Below are positions 11,437 to 22,910 of a stretch of 64,000 nucleotides of DNA, in pieces. The notes beneath the pieces were generated by a model that ran no database searches, was not told the origin of the DNA, and saw only the letters and a program-made list of their open reading frames with translations. The DNA lies in assembly GCA_965153455.1 (NCBI GenBank), contig OZ234496.1, positions 20,080,304-20,144,303 of the forward strand, in the 5' to 3' direction. Numbering within the stretch: position 1 is the stretch's first letter; each line of letters starts with the position of its first letter. A program made the translations under genes and the position numbers. Source of the stretch: Sphagnum compactum (taxonomy: Eukaryota; Bryophyta; Sphagnopsida; Sphagnales).

Positions 11437-14025
11437 TTATACAAGGTTATCTGTTATCTGTTCATAAAGGTACTGGGATATGAAAGGAATTGTAGATGAG
11501 AGTAAAGCTGTTGGACACTCCTCATGTGGCAAATGTCCACATCCAGGAATTGCTGCCAGTCTCTGCGGTTGCCAACAGAACAGTTAGAGAGTGTCAATTG
11601 AATGACAGAGTCTCTATTTCTCAAACATTATCAAGTTCAACATCTATGTGTTGAAGGCCAAGAAATTGTGCACTTAAGAAGACGTGTGTACAAAGATGCA
11701 TAGCAAGAGAGCAACTTACAGAGAGTGGTAGCTGAGATGTGAGAGATTGTGCAGCTTTCAAAGGAACCAAGTGGTCCTGGACACCAGCAATGACAAGCAC
11801 TGGCAGGTTGGTCACACACCGTACCAGCTCAGCTGCACTGGTGCTGGACAAGACTCCGCTTGTCATAGAGGCCTTGCTAACCTCTGCCAGTGCCTTGTCC
11901 CACCCTTCCACATGCAAGGGCCCCTGCAAAACCCATTGTGGACTTCAGTATCAGTGATTATTGCAGAAGATTGTAGGCTATCTATTTGCACAACAACACT
12001 CCAGAAACAAGTCAACAGCAGGGCAGAAAGCAGACCTTGTATAGATCAAGGGTCTCTGAGGTGAGTTTGGAAGCATCATGCCATGCACGGCGTGTCATTA
12101 CTTGCCCAATCTCTGACCGCAGCAGTGGCCGGAGCATGTGTCGAGCAAGTGATGTGTGCAAGAGTACCCTTGCAAAAGGTGGGACAACCTCTTGTGACAA
12201 GCTAACACCTACTAATACCAGTCCCTTAACCTCCACCTGCATCCCAACACACAATTCCAATATCAATTCCTGCAGTAGCAAGAAAATTGGAGACTCAAGC
12301 CCATGTCTTTTCATCTCTAATGAGTGTACAAATTTCACAGAGGGTGAAGCACAACAGACCTGGATGGAGTCTTTGGACTTCAGAGCCCTGGCAGCAGCCA
12401 TAAGAGCAAGCAAGCCACCGTCCGAATGGCCCACAAGTACCACCGATCTTAACCCTAACTCCTGGCAGAATTCAAAGAATAGATCCACCTGTGTGTGAAG
12501 ATCATATGGATTCAGAAACCCTTTAGTCTCCCACTCAAATCTTTGGGGCCGTGAGGTCAACCCCCAGCCAGGTCGATCAAAAGCCACAACACGACATCCA
12601 ACTTCCCTTGCTATGGAGCCCATAACATGACGCCAGGAAAATACGCCTCCGCCAAATCCATGGAGCAGCACCACTCCAGTGTCCTTCTCATGCAGTAATT
12701 GCTGCTTTGCCAGGTTGGAATCCCCTTTAGATAGGAAATCAAAGCTTTCAAACATTCCAGAGGGCTGCACTTGACCTGCTGTTTGCTGCAAGATTGCTGG
12801 CCATCCGTTGAGGCTTGAAGAGATGGCAAACTGAGGTAACGAATTGCTGAGCAACGGAATATGCAGGGAGGCAGCAGTTGCTGGGACTCTACCCATAGGG
12901 TTCCATGTCATTGGAGATTGTGGAGCAAGGTTTTTCAATGCACAAATTCCTGTAGCCATGGCACTCTTATCGTCCAGATCATGATACAAACTTCCATCAA
13001 TGACTTTGTAGTGCAAAATAATCCCTTTACAGTCCATAAAGAGGCTCTGTTTGTCTGCAAGCATCCGAGCAGGGACATCCTTGCCACTGTCATATTTCAC
13101 CCCCAAGGTACTACTGCACTCCAAGTCTAATTTCCTGGAAAGAGGGGAAGTGGTTGCCGCTCGAGGGATTCTTGTGTATGAGTTTCCACTGATCTTACAG
13201 ACCAAAACCTGCACCCACAAAGGTCGTTTGAGTGGAGTGCTCAATATCACAAAAGAAAGAGAAAGACAGACACCTTCAGAGCTTGCCAAATAAAAGAGTG
13301 TTTTCATGAACTACTAACCGATTCAGGATCTGTTGAGAAGAAAGCAAGTTTGCGGCGGGCTTGACACCATGACTTGTATCCCACCACAATGTGAACCAGA
13401 GCAAACACACATGAGGATATCAACAGCAAAGGAAACCCTAAATGGTGCTGTCCCTCCACGGCTGCCACTGGCGAAATCCCTGTTCTCGTATCAAAGGTGT
13501 TGTAGAGGCCAGCTTTGGCTGACAAGAACGCCATGCTTGCAATCCCCAATATCACAGTGATACCTAGGTAATGCCCATGGCAGAGGCTCGGTATCTCGCA
13601 CACAAGGTAAGCACCTGGAGCATGAAGCAAGCAAAAAGTTCAAGAAACGACTAAACAGAGCACGGGTGCGGAGCGACAGCAGACCAAGGAGGAGCCACGA
13701 TTGCACAGACAAATGCAGAATGGGATACAAGACACTTACAGATCGCAGCAACAGAGCGGACCAGGGAGACGAAGGGGATATCCACAAGGGAAGAGCGGAA
13801 ACTGTAACTCGACCAGTCGATTCTGAACGAGAAGCAAGACTCGCAGCAAGTGAATGTCGAGAGCAGGGTGCAGGGAATGGCGATGTCAGCGATGGAGACA
13901 AGAAGAGGCATCGACGAGATAAGGAGTGATCCCAGCATGAAGATGATGAAGAAGAGCGTTCTGTACGCTCTCTTTGCGGTTTCCATGCCACCTCCTCCTC
14001 TCCCTCCTCCCCTTCCCGCCCCCAT
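11437..14025 (-). CDS. Membrane-anchored alpha/beta-hydrolase, complete (six exons)
   Basis: A plant-specific alpha/beta-hydrolase with an N-terminal membrane region; its substrate is unknown to me. Exons on the minus strand: 13740-14025, 13319-13614, 12360-13208, 12036-12236, 11720-11923 and 11437-11562 (stop TAA at 11437-11439). Introns are 110-157 nt, all GT-AG, and the phases agree, giving 653 residues. Residues about 23-50 (TLFFIIFMLGSLLISSMPLL and on) and two stretches in exon 2 are hydrophobic. The hydrolase fold starts at VVLLHGFGGGVFSWRHVM (oxyanion region). The nucleophile elbow is GHSDGG (Ser about 456), with Asp about 594 in AGVQDHLVPL and His about 622 in GCGHLPHEE, so the triad looks complete. 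LADKQSLFMDCKG and FDRPGWGLTSRP are family signatures. The first ATG (14025) has good context; MGAGRGGGRGGGG before METAKRAYR could instead be leader if the ATG at 13986 is used. Intron 3 (12237-12359) is frame-neutral and stop-free; it was removed because the flanks DSIQ and VEVKGLVLVGVSL join as in relatives. Confidence 0.9.
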
Positions 14026-15968
14026 CCTTTATCAAACCTCCCGCACAAACTTGCTCCCCGTCGCAACCTGCTACCACAGTACTCAAGATGCAAGTCCAGC
14101 GTGCTCTTCAATTCCGTGCTGCCTGCAGGTCGCCTTATTGTGAAGCAAAATTCAGCGCAAGGGTGTTGAGAAGAGGGGACGGGGGCGCGCGTACTGAAGG
14201 CAGGCCTTTGCTAATCTTCAACCTTCAGCTGGCCGAAAACTCGTCGTCAGCTGCCTTTCGAGCCACGATCGGTGTGATCAAATAAGAACCTAGAAGCTCT
14301 ATGTCAAGAAGAGACGAAAAGATGGCGAAGGGTGGTGAAGATCACAGAAGATCACAGGCAGGCCTGACGAGGAACGAAGACCCAGTAGATGACTCCAGGA
14401 AGTTGCTGCGGAAGTGTTGATGATGGGAAGAGGTCAATACTAGGTTCTTCTGTCTGAGGGGGTCACACACACACCCGACAGCAGAAGGAAGCGATGAAGA
14501 ACCACCAGAAGAAAAAGAAGAGCAGTCGGGGAGTAAGGCCAGAAAAAAGCCCTGCACAAGAAACCAGCGAGATTATAGATCTTCGGAGAAATGTTGGTGA
14601 TCATACTCCCAGCTCAGCGACTTGCATATTGAGCACACGAGGATTCTTATTCCACTTTCTTCGGCGTTCTCCTCCCTCTAGCCCATAAGCAAAATATTGA
14701 CAAGAATCGTGAGGAGAGAGACTGGAGAGGGGAAGGCAGCGCCCTGTTTCCGTTCTTCTACTGCGACGCGAACAGCAGCAGCAGCGCAAAACATCGAAAC
14801 ACAAACACCGCCGGCAGAAACGGGAGGGATGACACCACTCCCCTTTTTTTACCTTACACAACCTTCCCATCTTTCCCAAATCCTACGAACCAGATGTCCT
14901 TAGAAACTGACAGTACGGTTCAGATCATCTCGAGAATCCCCTTCCCCGAAAAAGATCCGCGACCACAAACAGGGCATATATATATTTCTTACGTAACTTC
15001 ACCTGCATCTTTTCATTTCAACAGCCCAGATCCGCCTATCTCTGACCGTACCCCAACTAAACGGCTACGATCACCTCATCTTTCTCTTTACCCGACAAAC
15101 TTTCCGAACGAACGGCGCAGACTTCATATGCTTCGTATCCAACGGCTGATATACAAAGGGCTAATCCTAACCGTGAAACCAAAAACAAAAAAAAAACACA
15201 CAAACCGTGCCGTTCAACAGTAAGAAAATTCAAAGCAACCGAACCGGATCTCTTTAACGTATCTTTTAGAAAGGGGTTCAAATCGACAGGCACGGATTTG
15301 TCCTTGAGTGAATCCGACGGCCAACGTGCGTGACAGTGTTAAAGAGACTGTTTTCAGGCGATTAAAGACGGGCGTGTCCTACATTAACGGCAATATGGAA
15401 GGTAGGAATGTAGGCCTGCAAGCCTACAAACCTACCTACCTCACTACCTAGAAGACTCATTCTAATGTACCCGGTCGTGTCCCTGGAATCCAGCGAACCG
15501 ATTTCAGACCGCTGGATGGAGGATCCGACGGTAAGTATTTGGATAGTATGCATATTCCAGAGCCGGAGTTCCAGGATTCGCCAGGATTCGCCGCAAAACA
15601 TGCCACTTGAATTCTGGCGAGTTTCGCGGGACGATTTAAGCTGAGATCTTCTTTCTGGTAATTGTTGGTATTTTTCTTCCTTAATTAAAAAATCCGGTTA
15701 AACTGCGAATTTCCTGGCAAATCTGTTTCAGACTTCCAATAGCCATGCTAGCTTATTCATCAACAATTAGGTGCATTTTATTCTATTTAGGTACCTATTT
15801 ATTAATGACACGATACTACCTGTTCCCTACATCCGCTGACATCCAGACATCTCTTTTTCCCTTCAGTTTCTTTTTTACTTATTTTGAGCTTTCTTCCGTT
15901 CTCCTTTTTCATCCACATGTTCCTGACATCCATACCTCTATAGCTTTAAGTTTTTTTTTTTTTTCCTT
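14026..15968. promoter_or_regulatory. 5' leader and upstream region of the hydrolase gene
   Basis: This region is more GC-rich than the surrounding intergenic DNA up to about 15650 and lies directly upstream of the minus-strand hydrolase start. On the sense strand 13990-14020 and 14660-14690 are purine-rich. Several short frames on both strands (14342-14557, 14601-14879, 15057-15293) lack recognisable domains and may be upstream ORFs or chance. No TATA box was fixed. From about 15660 the sequence turns AT-rich. Confidence 0.4.
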
Positions 15969-16270
15969 TTGGTTGGCCTTGCATACTACCAAGGCAAGGA
16001 TATTGTGTTTAGATTCATTCTAGAGTATAGTAGCTTAAGGGATTTTTGGCCCCTAGGTAATAATAATAGGTTTATTTTTATATGCGGATCTTTGAAAGAT
16101 GAGGTTTTTGGCTTGCGTTGAAACTTGAGATTAGTTATAGAGTTATGATATCTTGAAGGATTTTGGTTTCTTTTAGAGGATTTTTTTTGGAGATTATATT
16201 TTTGCATGATGAAATATTCGAATTTCCATCAGTCTTCTTTTGCCTTACGACACTTTTTCATGTAAATGGC
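15969..16270 (+). repeat. Dispersed repeat, copy A
   Basis: The copy contains the ordered blocks GGATATTGTGTTTAGATTCA, ATAGTAGCTTAAGGGATTTT, CCTAGGTAATAATAATAGG, GAAACTTGAGATTAGTTATA and CTTGAAGGATTTTGGTTT, ending with GACACACCCC. Copy B (17705-18022) is inverted and copy C (20968-21290) is direct. Confidence 0.85.
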
Positions 16271-17258
16271 AAGGCCATGGTGTGACACACCCCTTGTTTT
16301 GTTTGTTTTGCCTTTTTTTCATCCATATATTCTTCGACATGCAGACCAGTGTCGGCCGTTTGTTTACTCATATGAACAACCTCAGGTTGGGGTCCTAAAA
16401 AATGAATTAAAATGGTTTGATTTTGGTTCCACACATAAATGGAACCTCTCTAATCGTGGTCCGGGTCCAGTTCTTCAAAAATTAAATTTTAGTTTGGGTT
16501 TTGAAAATCAGACCCGTCCCGGTTCAGTTCCAGGTCAGCCTGACTGGATCTGGCAGTTAACTACAGGCTCACCTCTGGTTAGCCCCCCCAGTTCTAGTCC
16601 TCGTTTTTCATAGTTTCAGTTTTGAGTCGGATTTTGGAACCAGTTTCAAAAATTAGACCCAGTTCCAGTTCAGGTTTTAGTAAGTGGAATCAACAGTTCT
16701 AAACCACCAAACCCAGTACTGCCCTACTGATGAGTTTCTCTTAGCCCTTTGGATTGGAGGGAAAGAGTAGGGTAAAAGCCCTCAGAACTTAGGGTTTAGG
16801 GTTCAGCCTTTTTTTCACTGGCAATATATAGCCAAAATCAAAAACTCAAAAATCAAAAAGTAAGTGATTTTGGAGGTGAGGGGGGGGGAACTCAAAATCA
16901 CTAGAGTCATACATGTGATTTTCATTGTGTATAGCCAAACATATACAAGGATGATTAAAGATTTTTATTTTATTTCTGGTCTATAGCCAGATTTCACTAA
17001 ATGATCATAGAGATGATCATCACTTTTTTTTAACATCTTCTAATGAATGATAGCCACTTTAGCTACAAATAGAAATTCCTAAAAAAGCACACTGGTCCTG
17101 CCTGACATAAAGCACACCAGGTGTGTATCACTGGGAAAAAAAATAAAAAAAATAAAAGAGGTGAGGCATTTCGAGAAAACAAAAAGCCTGGCCTTTTAGT
17201 GAAAGGAAAATTTTCCTTTTGATAACTCGCCCTCCAAATAGGTAACCTACACTAGTAA
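16271..17258. other. Inner region between inverted repeat copies A and B
   Basis: AT-rich. Bases 16380-16720 are enriched in short GGTTC/CCAGTTC-type phrases, also seen near 39750-39920. No gene is supported; the 115-codon frame at 16266-16613 is made of this low-complexity sequence. Confidence 0.4.
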
Positions 17259-17474
17259 AGGTGCATTCACACTTGGTGTTTAAGGACTCTAGTATTAAGT
17301 CCCCTAACACCAAGCTAGTCATTTAGGACCTAAACCTATTTACCACGAAGATTTTATGTTAAGTTAACATTCACTTACTATTAAACAATCACCCATTTAA
17401 CATTGGGTGCCACCTAAGATGCCACCTAGATTTTCACACTTAACACTGACTTAACATTAGGTGTGAATGCACCT
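17259..17474. mobile_element. MITE with terminal inverted repeats and TAA duplication
   Basis: The left end AGGTGCATTCACACTTGGTG at 17259 is mirrored by the right end ...ATTAGGTGTGAATGCACCT ending at 17474; the arms are about 27 bp with a few mismatches. TAA flanks both sides (17256-17258 and 17475-17477). A 3-bp TWA duplication points to PIF/Harbinger (Tourist-like) elements. Length is 216 bp, with no coding capacity. Confidence 0.8.
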
Positions 17475-17704
17475 TAATTTTCCGCCGGTAGCAGAAAGTT
17501 CGTAAACGGGGTTTTGCTTTCGCTCGCCCTTTTTCCCACAAAACAAAAGTGAAGGGGAAAATGACATCAATGTAGGTAGTTTGGTCTGGTGCAATGGTAG
17601 GTAGTTTCAATCGACTTCCCACCTTCAGGGATGATTCCGTACTCCAATATTGTACAAGGGAATGGTCTTTTACACATTGGAGCTTGCGAGTTACCATCGG
17701 GGTT

Positions 17705-18022
17705 TTATGCCTTTAGAAAATGTCTTCAGGCAAAAGAAGAATTATGGAAGCTCAAATATTTCGCCATGCAAAAATTATAATCTTCAAAACAAATCCTCTA
17801 AAAGAAACCAAAATCCTTCAAGATATTATAACACTCTATAACTAATCTCAAGTTTGAACACAAGCCAACATATCATCTTTCAAAAATCCTCATATTAAAA
17901 ATAGACCTATTATTATTATTATTATTACCTAGGGGCCTATAAAAATCCCTTAAGCTACTATACCCTATAATGAATCTGAACACAATATCCTTGCCTTGCC
18001 TTTGCCAAGGCCAACAAAGAGG
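17705..18022 (-). repeat. Dispersed repeat, copy B (inverted to copy A)
   Basis: Reverse complement of copy A: AACACAATATCCTTGCCTTG, TAAGCTACTATACC, an (ATT)n run with ACCTAGGGGCC, CTATAACTAATCTCAAGTTT and AAACCAAAATCCTTCAAGAT. With copy A it forms a 2-kb foldback arrangement. Confidence 0.85.
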
Positions 18023-20967
18023 CCAAGTTATTTTGGTTTCTTGTGCGGGCTATTTCAATGTGCAGATGGATCTTTCCTTTTTAGTCAGGTTCTTCCATTC
18101 TTGTTTTTTGTTCATGCATCTCATCCTCGAACTTGCTGAAATCGTGTGTGTGTGAGGTAGGAAAAAAGTCTTTTTGCACTTGTGTCCATGCGCAACTTTC
18201 TATATCAGCAGCATCCCATCTTCTATATTGTTGGCTTTACCTATTGGAACCTATTATAGAAAGCTGAAGGCTTTTTTATTTTGTTTTTAAGAGATTAAAA
18301 ATATTGGGTCCATTTTTTCCATACGAACCCTTTGTATGGGTTGAAACCAAGGTGGGTCGGTTATTGAGTTTTGACCCAATTATTGACTTGGTTATCAATT
18401 TAATTATCAATAACCTCTCCATCATGTATTGGGTTTTTTATAACCGGTTATAACCTAACCTTCTGATATTGAATTTTCAGACTTCAAGAACCTACCTGGA
18501 TGACTTGGTTATCATGTAAGTAGGTTATCAATCCTACGACTCTAAACAGTTTTATGATAAAAACCAAAAACAGAAGAATTTTTTAAATTTTTAATTTAAT
18601 TTTTAAACCCTATACCTAGTGTATAATTAGTAGGTTAAACGGAGGTTTTCAATCAAGTATTGGAAATTTTACCGTTATGCATAATTGATGTTTATTACCA
18701 AAAAAATATTGACAATCTAAACAACATTCAAAACTTTCTTGATATTGATAATCTAATTGGCACCCAATTTTTTTAAAATAATCTACTTAGTGGTTATGAA
18801 AAAACTGGCCACCACTAGTTGAAACTAGCTTTTTTAAGTCAATAAATTGCAAAAACTCGTCAAAACAAATAATAAATAACTAATACCTAGTTTGACCTAA
18901 TCCAATAAACGACATGGTCATTCATTCCCCATAATAAATTTGAACAATTACCCCATAGAAGAACTATTTGGGCTTCGTGTGGCTATGCACTACCGATGAC
19001 AATCAACTTTTCTTTGTACATTTAATGTTTTCATATGCTTTTCATTGTTCATCATTATTTATGTCAATGTCAAATTTGATTTGAGATAATATAAATATCA
19101 TGGACATGAAAAGGCATATATTAATTTTTTTTTTCATATCCATTTTGATGGGTAGAGAAAAGGAATGAAATAGTTTTTAAGAAATAAATGAGGTAATTAT
19201 AAGGATAAGAGTTCGTTATTTGGAAAAAAAATAACATAATTAGACTTAAAATGAGGTAAGTATGAATTGTCTTTGGATGATTATCTAAGGGCAACCATAC
19301 AAAAGATTATCCAAAATCAATTGTCCGGTGAGCACCGTGCAAAAGATTATGCAAAATCTCCCATAAAAGACTAGTTCCTCAAAAAAATTGAATTAAAATA
19401 TATAAATTGGTTCAGGGACCCAATTCACATGCCAATCACATGTGGTGGTGGACAACTGAAATTTAATTTAAGTCTTCAAAAGTACAAAAGAAACCCTTGA
19501 AAGGTGGCAGTGCTAAGCATTGCTGACCCTACCAGTGGTTAGTTGTTCTCAAGGCAGCCAGCCCTTATCAAGTAACTTATTAATGGTCTCTTAGCTCATG
19601 GGGGCTTCTTGGTCTATCAGACCCGACCTTTAGGTAAGGACTCCTAAGGATTCACTTGGCTCTACAACATTCTAATGTTACAAGTAGCTTGGACTTTATG
19701 GCAAGAGACAGGTGAATTTTCAAACACACACACATATATATATATATAATATTTAGTGACTTGACTTAAAATTACTTTTCATCTGAAGTTTCAAAGTAGT
19801 TTTTTTTTTTTTTTTTTTTTATAAATTTTATAAATAATTTGAAAGGAGGAGTAGGCCTAGTTGGTGAGCATCCCAAGGTATATTAAATATTTCTTAAGGT
19901 TTCTTCCTCTAGTTGTAGAAGTTTTTAAATGTTTACACCAACAAATGAACGAGTTTTTTAATCAATGTGTTAAGATGGTGTGGGGAGCAAAGGGCATTGT
20001 TGGTCCTCTTCATTTAGTTTTGTGCACATTTTATTAACAAAAGATGTTTATTATAATAATAGGTCTTTATTTTGAGACATGTTGTTACAATAGATGAGGG
20101 TTTTTAGGCTAGGCATCCTTTTAAGAGATCCTCCCCTTTTCTTTATTTATATGCTTCTCATGACAGGAGAAAGTTTGGGAACTTGCTTAGGGAACTTGCT
20201 TAGGTGATTTTTTTGTCTTCTTGGATGTGGGTTCTTTCATTTTGTTCCTAGTATTCCCCCTTTTTGGGATGCTTTGGTTTATTTATGAATAACAAGGTTT
20301 CACAATCACATTTATAGATAATAGCTTTTTAAAAAATTGTTGAAAGTTGTCTCAAAGAGCAAGAAAGTGACAACACACCACCCCAAACTAAAAGACACTA
20401 GAAACGTGGTGATATTTTTTCAAATTTTTAAATTTCTCTCATTTAAAAATAATAATTCTAAAACCTAAACATTTGAAAAAAAATATTCCAATTATGTTTA
20501 TTTTTCTTGCCGTGGTCTGCAAATTAGCCACCAAAAAAAAAACCATTGCTTAAAAGGCTAAACTTAAAAGTTCCAGAAATAGGTAAGGAGAGGCAAATGA
20601 TTTAATCCTTTTGTTTTTTAGAACAAAAACCAACTCCAATTAAATTTTTAGGTATTTTGTTTTATATTAATTTTCTATTTCCATGTATATCACAAATTCA
20701 AGTAATCATTATGGCATGACCCTTCTGTATTTTAGATCACTATGGCATGAGTTTTCTTTTCTTTTTTTAAATTATTTTTATAATTTTAAAAACCAAATGC
20801 ACATGTTGAGTCTCACCAAATGCATTGCAAAACACTTCCTTGTTTTTTATTTGTTCTCCTCTTTTCCTCTATTGCCATAAATATGCCACTTGTCTGCCAC
20901 ATCCTCATGATCATCGAGTCGAAAATTCACCTTGCAAACACCCTATTACATTCCAAGCTTTGACACT
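18023..20967. other. AT-rich gene-free tract with microsatellites
   Basis: No coding sequence is supported. It holds an (AC)n(AT)n microsatellite at 19723-19748, a run of 22 T at about 19799-19820, and a 14-bp duplication GGGAACTTGCTTAG near 20175-20202. Confidence 0.5.
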
Positions 20968-21290
20968 TATTATAGAGTATAGTAGCTTAAGGGATTTTGG
21001 GCCCTAGGTAATAATAATAATAATAGGTCTATTTTCATACGAGGATTTTTAAAACATGACATTTTGGCTTGTGTTGAAACTTGAGATTAGTTATAGAGTT
21101 ATAATAATATCTTGAAGGATTTTGGTTTTTTTTTAAAAAGAGGATTTCTAGAATATTATATTTTTGCATAGTGAAATATTTGAGTTTCCATAATGCTTAT
21201 TTTGCCTTAAGATACTTTTTAATGTAAAGGGCAAAGGCCACAATGTAATTGACACACCCCTTGTTTAAACATTTTATGGAACATGCTGAC
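20968..21290 (+). repeat. Dispersed repeat, copy C
   Basis: Direct-orientation relative of copy A: AGAGTATAGTAGCTTAAGGG, CCTAGGTAATAATAATAATA, TTGAAACTTGAGATTAGTTA, CTTGAAGGATTTTGGTTTTT and GACACACCCCTTGTTT. It lacks the outermost GTTGGCCTTG block of copies A and B. Confidence 0.85.
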
Positions 21291-22299
21291 TACAGGCCAT
21301 TGTGCCCAGTAAAGTGGCTATGAGAAAATTTGGTATTTGAAATAGAATTTTTGGTGTGGTCCCAAGCTGATGAAACTTGGGGACAAAACAACATCTACAC
21401 TGAATCTTGTGTTGTGAGGGAGGGGCTCAAAGGGAAAGGGGGGCAAGGCTATGGAAACATGTCTAAAACAACTATATATTTAGATTTTATTATGGTGGGC
21501 TTGCATCTGAAAGCAATAAGGGCACATGAGGTCAGCCACTAAATATAGATTCTAGTAACAACTGGCACTTGATGCAATCTTCATCTTCTTGCCCATTGTG
21601 TTGGCTTGCATGTTCCTCAAGTAACTAACTTAACTTTTTAAAGGATGATGTGTGTAAGGTGCCCTTCAAATATGCTAGGAAATTTTCTCCTAATGCTCTA
21701 GGCATACCATATAGCAAGCCGCCCACGGGGTTCAATGTAGATGAGCTAGAACTTTGATAAGCCAACTATAGAAGTACAAATTTGACAAGGTCAAAAATGA
21801 TTTGACTAGGGTAATACTATATTGTATGGTGTTATCCAAAGGGAATTGACAACTCAGTCCTCATCTCTCCTTTTTACTTACCTAATGGTCACCAATTTTT
21901 ATTGGGTATTGACACTTTTTTTCATGCTTGTTAAGTGTAGGGTGAAGGCTTAAGGTGACGGGCATTCCCTTAAGAAAGGGGCTTAGGACAAGACCCACAA
22001 GTGCATATTTCCTAGGGGGAGAACTTGGTAGGCTAGGGATTCTCACCCAATAAATAAAGGGTAAGGCCTAGAATGAGGACATTAACAAAGTAAAGACTGC
22101 AAGAGATTGATTATGGACCCAATTTTCGTAATGCCCTTGTTTAAGGGCCTTCGCCCTTGTAAAGGAAGAAGTCAATATATGAAATCAAACAAGGTGGACA
22201 AAGAACCCATGCCTGACATAAACATGTATGATTTGATGAATTAGCCTAATAAATAAATAATGAGATCTCAAAACTTCGATTATTTTTCCTAGTTTTTTT
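21291..22299. other. Gene-free tract
   Basis: No family motif was seen. A 70-codon frame at 21330-21542 is unremarkable. Confidence 0.4.
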
Positions 22300-22910
22300 C
22301 ACAATGTTTCGCACATGGCTTGGACTACCACATTCTTCAATTGCAAGCTTCGTTCGATGTGTGTGCACACATCTCATTGACCCTATGGGTATTCACCTTT
22401 TACATTGTGCCCATGACAACGAGCAGACAAGAACCCATGATGCAATTCGTAACATTTTTTGTACCATTGTGTGAGATGTTGGATTTCACGTGGGAAGAGA
22501 GTAACTACATGTGTTTCCCTCATCCAAGATCAATTCCTTTCGTTGATGAATAGACATTGTGTTCATCAAAGATGGCATTCACACCTTAATTGATGTTGTC
22601 ATTGCCAACCCAACATGTGCGGATTTACTTTCCTGATTTTGAACAACTCAAAGATTTTTTGTTTCCAATGTAGTTCAAACCAAAGAAAAAAGTTATTACC
22701 AGCAACACCCCACTAATCAATTCCTCCCTTAGCAATTGAGGTATTTGGATGTCTGCATAAACAAGTTAATGTGTTTTTACACTATTGTGCCAATGCCATT
22801 TGGAGTTTCAAAGGGCCAGAAGGCCCTCCTCTTTCTATCTTGATTATTTTTCTTCGTCAAAAAATTTCAATTACATTAGAAAGGATGTAAACATCCTCCA
22901 TCTTAAGTCG
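22300..22910 (+). mobile_element. LINE fragment: endonuclease and C-terminal region
   Basis: Plus strand. From 22553 the frame reads DIVFIKDGIHTLIDVVIANP and then TCADLLS, the endonuclease region of the LINE family seen at 7403-9760 (there VVVIDP). From 22787 the same frame reads CANAIWSFKGPEGPPLSIL and on to RQKISITLERM, matching the minus copy's ECAHLF...LSLSF...RQCVSI segment. An upstream piece (22320-22550) is in another frame. Reverse transcriptase was not recognised, so this looks 5'-truncated or decayed. Confidence 0.65.

Noticed and set aside
13491-14111. 206-codon minus-strand frame across hydrolase exons 1 and 2
   Set aside because: It reads the exons in the wrong frame and runs through intron 1. 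The spliced frame matches the hydrolase family instead.
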